This document shows, one piece after another, positions 6,585-10,096 of a DNA stretch of 10,096 nucleotides. The position numbers and the translations under genes were made by a program. Origin of the DNA: Bacteroidota bacterium (GTDB lineage: Bacteria > Bacteroidota > Bacteroidia > Chitinophagales > Saprospiraceae); contig JAGWYI010000105.1 of the NCBI GenBank assembly GCA_018969455.1, forward strand, positions 1 through 10,096. Reading direction: 5' to 3'. Position 1 is the first letter of the stretch. Each line of letters begins with the position of its first letter. Below the pieces are notes generated by a model that ran no database searches, had not been told where the DNA came from, and saw only the letters and a list, made by a program, of their open reading frames with translations.

Positions 6585-9500
6585 ATGAAAGAAATTCTAT
6601 TCAACTGCCTTTTCGCGGTTAGCCTGTTTTTAGGTGCCACGCTTCATGCCCAGTCTTTTTATTGGACGCCAATTATGGATGGATCATTTCCTGTTTTGGG
6701 GGATCGTCAGATCCAGCCGAATGTCTACCAAACTTTACGTCTTGATTTAGTTGAAATTAAATCAAAATTAGGCCAGGCGCCGATGGAATTTACGCCACAG
6801 GCAGGGAATACGGTTTCGATTGAATTACCTATGCCGAATGGCGACATCCAGCATTTTGCCATTTTTGAATCTCCAATTATGGAGCCTGATTTGGCAAATC
6901 AGTTTCCTGAAATAAAAACTTATGCAGGACAGGGTATCGAAGATCCGGCAGCCACGGTTCGGATGGACATTACCCCCAAGGGATTCCATGCCTTTGTGCG
7001 GACCCCCAATGGAGGCTATTTTATCGATCCTTATAGTTCTGGAACGACATCAGAGTATATCAGTTATTATGGAAGAGATTTGACCGTTTCAGGCAAACAA
7101 TTTTCTTGCTCGTTTTCAAATGATAGCGCTTTGCCAAATGACGGGAACAATCTGAACTTAGGCAACGAAGTACCATCTGGTTCTACCAAAAATAACAGCA
7201 CAAACTATGTTGCTTCCAAGCAATTGGGTGATTGCACGCTACGTACTTACCGACTTGCATTAGCGGCAACAGGTGAATACACTGCTTTCCACGGCGGTAC
7301 AGTTGCTGGCGCGCTCGCTGCGCAGGTAACGACGATGAACCGTGTAAACGGCGTATTTGAAACAGATTTTGCGGTTCGCATGATCATTATTGGCAACAAC
7401 AATTTATTGATCTATACGGATCCTGCGACCGACCCATACACCAATAATAATGGAGGAACCATGCTTGGTGAAAACCAGACTAATTGTGATGCCGTTATTG
7501 GGACTGCCAATTACGATATTGGTCATGTGTTCAGTACAGGTGGTGGCGGTGTTGCAGGGCTCGGAGTCGTATGTAATAATAGTCTAAAAGCTTGGGGCGT
7601 AACAGGAAGTTCTGCTCCGATCGGTGATGCATTTGATATTGATTATGTTGCACACGAAATGGGGCATCAGTTTTCTGGAAACCATAGCTTTAACAACTCT
7701 TGTGGTGGAAATCGCAATAACGCGACTGCGGTAGAACCAGGTTCTGGACTCACCATCATGGGATACGCAGGTATTTGTCCGCCAGATATTCAATCGCACA
7801 GCGATGCGTTCTTTCACGGTATTAATATTGCAGAAACCAAAGCGTTTATAAGCGGAAGTGGTAATTCTTGTTCCACTAAACCTGCCTACACCAACTCTGC
7901 TCCCACGATCAACACATTTACGGCAAGCCAGGTTATTCCCAAAGGTACACCCTTCGTATTAACCGCTACTGCTTCCGATCCCAACGGGAACGCGCTTACC
8001 TATTGTTGGGAACAAATGGATAATCAAATATCCACACAACCACCGGTTTCAACTTCAACAGGTGGTCCGAATTTCAGAAGTTTTTACCCAGTTGCGGATG
8101 GTTCCCGGTATTTTCCAAGACTGGTAGACCTTGTTGCCAACGCTTCACCGGTTTGGGAGGTATTGCCTACAGTAGGCCGTTCTTTAAATTTCAGATTGGT
8201 GGTTCGTGATAACAATGCAGGCGGCGGGTGTAATGACCACAAAGATATTACTCTTACTGTGGACGGCAATTCTGGACCGCTCTTGGTGACTTATCCAAAT
8301 GTAACCGGCATTAGTTGGGTGGGCGGAAGCAGCCAAACTGTAACCTGGAACGTTGCAAACACCAATGTTGCGCCCGTTAGCTGCGCAACCGTAGATATCT
8401 TGTTGTCTACAGATGGTGGATTAACATACCCTACAACAATTGCATCGGCCGTTGCCAATAATGGGTCTGCTACGATTACAGTGCCCAATACACCAACCAC
8501 AACGGCACGAATTATGGTAAAAGGGACAGGCAGGGCGTTTTTTGACATTTCCAACAACAACTTTACGATTACTGCCTGTGTTCCTCCTGTAATAACTGCG
8601 CCTACCATCACTCAGCCTACATGTGCTGTTCCAACAGGAACCATTGTGGTAAATGCAACAGGGGCTGGCACGCTGGAGTACAGCATCAACAATGGAAGTA
8701 CCTGGCAGACGAGTGCTACATTTTCCGGATTAAATCCTGGTAATTACAATATTGTGGTTCGTTTGCAGGCAACGCCTTCTTGTTTAACGACTTATGCAAG
8801 CAATCCGGTTGTACTCAACGCACCAGTTGGTTGTTGCACACCTCCAACGGTAAATGTTCCAACGGTAACGCAACCTACTTGTACCGTTCCAACGGGTACC
8901 ATTGTTGTAAATGCAACTGGCAGCGGTACCTTAGAGTATAGCGTAAACAACGGCAGCACATGGCAAACAAATGCTACCTTTTCTGGTTTAGCGGCCGGCA
9001 ATTACAATATCGTAGTGCGCTTGCAAGCAACGCCTTCGTGCTTAACCTCTTATAGCAATAACCCTGTTGTACTTACAGTTCCAACAGTGCCTACTGCCTT
9101 TTCAGTTACTGGCGGCGGCGCTTATTGTAGCGGCGGTACAGGTGTAGCAGTTGGATTAAGCGGTTCGCAGACGGGAACAACGTATCAATTGCGCTTAAAT
9201 GCTGCTACCAATGTAGGCGCTCCTGTTACAGGTACCGGCGCAGCCATTTCGTTTGGCAATCAAACAACCGCTGGTTCGTACTCTGTTATTGCAACCAACA
9301 CCGCTTCGGGTTGCACCGCCAACATGACCGGCGCTGCGACTGTTTCAACCAATCCACTTCCAACAGCCTTTACAGTGACGGGTGGCGGCGGTTACTGTCA
9401 AGGCGGCAACGGTGTTGCAGTCGGTTTGAGCGGTTCCGTAGTCGGTACAAGTTACCAGTTACAATTAAATGCGGTAAGTGTAGGCGCGGCGGTTGCCGGT

Positions 9501-10096
9501 ACCGGTGCTGCTATCTCTTTTGGCGCGCAAACCGGAGCCGGTACTTATACTGTAGTTGCTACGATTACATCAACCGGTTGCACCGCAAACATGACCGGTT
9601 CTGTTAGCATCGTGGTAACAGTTGCTCCAAATCTGTTTACCGTAACAGGCGGCGGCGCTTATTGCACCTCCGATGCGGGTGTTGCAGTCGGCTTGAGCGG
9701 ATCACAATTAAACGTAAACTACCAGTTACAACGCAATGCGGTTAACGTAGGTGCGGTTGTGGCTGGAACAGGTAGTCCGATCACTTTCGGTATTCAAAAC
9801 GTAGCTGGCACCTACACGGTAATCGCAACGGCGGCTCCAGCTGGCTGTTCGATTACTATGACCGGATCGGTAACGGTTTCTACGTTCAACTGCTCTGCCT
9901 CCATTTCCGACCCCTGCGTATGTAAAAACAACGCAACCAACCTGAGCAACGGCCAATTCGATGAAACCATTCAGGTAAATGCGCCAAGTACGCAAACCTG
10001 GACGGTGTCTGCCGTTAACGGTTTGTATAGCAGCGCAAGCCCTGCGCCGCCCAGTGCGCCAACTCCAATCACGGTTGGTACGGTTCTGACAAACCT
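6585..10096 (+). CDS. Large secreted reprolysin-like metalloprotease with extracellular repeats (3' end off the window)
   Basis: The frame is open from ATG 6585 to the right edge (1170 full codons, no stop). A signal peptide is clear (Lys near the start, core LFAVSLFLGATLHA, likely cleavage near AQ at residue 23). A propeptide-like region of about 200 residues follows (DPAATVRMDITPKGFHAFVR, Cys175). The catalytic domain (~210-425) is a metzincin: HEMGHQFSGNH at residues 357-367 provides His357, Glu358, His361 and His367, with a Met-turn at Met392 in TIMGYAGIC. The usual Gly three residues after the second His is Ser364 here. Beta-sandwich-like regions (~437-670) follow, then two A-type repeats (673-747, 759-833), three B-type repeats (836-1101) and the start of a Cys-bearing module. 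This layout is typical of Bacteroidota secreted or surface proteases exported by the type IX system; the C-terminal sorting signal would be off-window. It probably degrades external protein or acts at the cell surface; the substrate is unknown. Confidence 0.9.
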   Translation, partial: MKEILFNCLFAVSLFLGATLHAQSFYWTPIMDGSFPVLGDRQIQPNVYQTLRLDLVEIKSKLGQAPMEFTPQAGNTVSIELPMPNGDIQHFAIFESPIMEPDLANQFPEIKTYAGQGIEDPAATVRMDITPKGFHAFVRTPNGGYFIDPYSSGTTSEYISYYGRDLTVSGKQFSCSFSNDSALPNDGNNLNLGNEVPSGSTKNNSTNYVASKQLGDCTLRTYRLALAATGEYTAFHGGTVAGALAAQVTTMNRVNGVFETDFAVRMIIIGNNNLLIYTDPATDPYTNNNGGTMLGENQTNCDAVIGTANYDIGHVFSTGGGGVAGLGVVCNNSLKAWGVTGSSAPIGDAFDIDYVAHEMGHQFSGNHSFNNSCGGNRNNATAVEPGSGLTIMGYAGICPPDIQSHSDAFFHGINIAETKAFISGSGNSCSTKPAYTNSAPTINTFTASQVIPKGTPFVLTATASDPNGNALTYCWEQMDNQISTQPPVSTSTGGPNFRSFYPVADGSRYFPRLVDLVANASPVWEVLPTVGRSLNFRLVVRDNNAGGGCNDHKDITLTVDGNSGPLLVTYPNVTGISWVGGSSQTVTWNVANTNVAPVSCATVDILLSTDGGLTYPTTIASAVANNGSATITVPNTPTTTARIMVKGTGRAFFDISNNNFTITACVPPVITAPTITQPTCAVPTGTIVVNATGAGTLEYSINNGSTWQTSATFSGLNPGNYNIVVRLQATPSCLTTYASNPVVLNAPVGCCTPPTVNVPTVTQPTCTVPTGTIVVNATGSGTLEYSVNNGSTWQTNATFSGLAAGNYNIVVRLQATPSCLTSYSNNPVVLTVPTVPTAFSVTGGGAYCSGGTGVAVGLSGSQTGTTYQLRLNAATNVGAPVTGTGAAISFGNQTTAGSYSVIATNTASGCTANMTGAATVSTNPLPTAFTVTGGGGYCQGGNGVAVGLSGSVVGTSYQLQLNAVSVGAAVAGTGAAISFGAQTGAGTYTVVATITSTGCTANMTGSVSIVVTVAPNLFTVTGGGAYCTSDAGVAVGLSGSQLNVNYQLQRNAVNVGAVVAGTGSPITFGIQNVAGTYTVIATAAPAGCSITMTGSVTVSTFNCSASISDPCVCKNNATNLSNGQFDETIQVNAPSTQTWTVSAVNGLYSSASPAPPSAPTPITVGTVLTN
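8601..8825 (+). repeat. Protein repeat A, copy 1 (75 codons)
   Basis: Within the protease (residues 673-747). It starts PTITQPTC and contains GTIVVNATGAGTLEYS, NNGSTWQT and NYNIVVRLQATPSCL. It aligns without gaps to copy 2, 258 bases downstream. The alternating strand pattern suggests an immunoglobulin-like or SprB-type beta module. Confidence 0.9.
8859..9083 (+). repeat. Protein repeat A, copy 2 (75 codons)
   Basis: Residues 759-833, starting PTVTQPTC. About 63 of 75 residues match copy 1, but only about 28 codons are identical at DNA level, so the copies are old or have been recoded at synonymous sites. An 11-residue linker containing adjacent Cys residues (GCC) separates the copies. Confidence 0.9.
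9090..9359 (+). repeat. Protein repeat B, copy 1 (90 codons)
   Basis: Residues 836-925. Key landmarks are AFSVTGGGAYC, GVAVGLSGS, TYQLRLNA, GTGAAISFG and GCTANMTG. Each B copy has one Cys after the Gly run and one about 60 residues later, which could form a disulfide. The Gly/Thr/Val-rich beta pattern suits an extracellular stalk or adhesion module. Confidence 0.9.
9360..9626 (+). repeat. Protein repeat B, copy 2 (89 codons)
   Basis: Residues 926-1014, with AFTVTGGGGYC, GVAVGLSGS, SYQLQLNAV, GTGAAISFG and GCTANMTG. It follows copy 1 directly with no linker; one codon is lost in the NAATNVG / NAVSVG loop. Confidence 0.9.
9627..9887 (+). repeat. Protein repeat B, copy 3 (87 codons)
   Basis: Residues 1015-1101, with LFTVTGGGAYC, GVAVGLSGS, NYQLQRNAV, GTGSPITFG and GCSITMTG. 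It is the most diverged of the three copies but keeps both Cys positions. It ends where a different Cys-bearing module (CSASISDPCVCKNNATNLS) begins. Confidence 0.85.

Noticed and set aside
8291..9001. Minus-strand open frames (8291-8611, 8792-9001) opposite the protease
   Set aside because: They are shadows of the long open plus-strand frame, rich in Val/Thr/Gly because of the repeat codons, with no recognisable features.
8601..9887. CRISPR-like or DNA-level tandem repeat array
   Set aside because: The repeats are 225-270 bases long, in frame, and conserved as protein rather than DNA; they are coding modules.

Overview
The window looks like chromosome of a Bacteroidota bacterium, probably of the Saprospiria/Haliscomenobacter type. 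The evidence is the lack of clear Shine-Dalgarno sequences, a TAnnTTTG-type -7 element, signal peptides ending in a short AQ motif, a short secreted M1 peptidase, and a large secreted reprolysin-like protease carrying extracellular repeats of a kind common in that group. The lineage call rests on recalled family resemblance, not on a search.

Left part (1-4668, + strand): a tight run of three genes. It begins inside an ftsK/spoIIIE-type DNA translocase whose N-terminus lies off the left edge. aroA (EPSP synthase) follows after 3 bases, then a secreted M1 zinc aminopeptidase after 11 bases. The spacing suggests one transcript, although chromosome segregation, aromatic amino-acid synthesis and peptide breakdown are not one pathway.

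Middle part (4677-5857, - strand): a two-gene unit converges on the M1 gene with only 8 bases between the stop codons. A GNAT acetyltransferase comes first and overlaps an unrecognised 251-residue protein by an ATGA stop/start.

Intergenic part (5858-6584): about 730 bases with no intact gene. On the minus strand it holds a decayed relic of an IS66-family transposase. A piece like the N-terminal coiled coil lies directly next to a recognisable C-terminal NNQ-E-D-R segment, with the catalytic core missing and several in-frame stops. An AT-rich stretch with a likely promoter follows.

Right part (6585 to the right edge, + strand): one open frame of at least 1170 codons, cut by the window end. 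It encodes a secreted metzincin protease of the reprolysin-like type: signal peptide, propeptide, HEMGH zinc site, Met-turn, beta-sandwich-like regions, two ~75-residue repeats, three ~88-residue repeats, and the start of another Cys-containing module. Secretion by the type IX system is plausible, but its C-terminal signal would lie outside the window.

I see no defence system, CRISPR array, tRNA, rRNA or obviously new multi-gene system. The points most worth a second look are the internally deleted IS66 relic, the Ser replacing the usual Gly in the zinc motif of the protease, its diverged but protein-conserved repeats, and the unknown protein coupled to the acetyltransferase.
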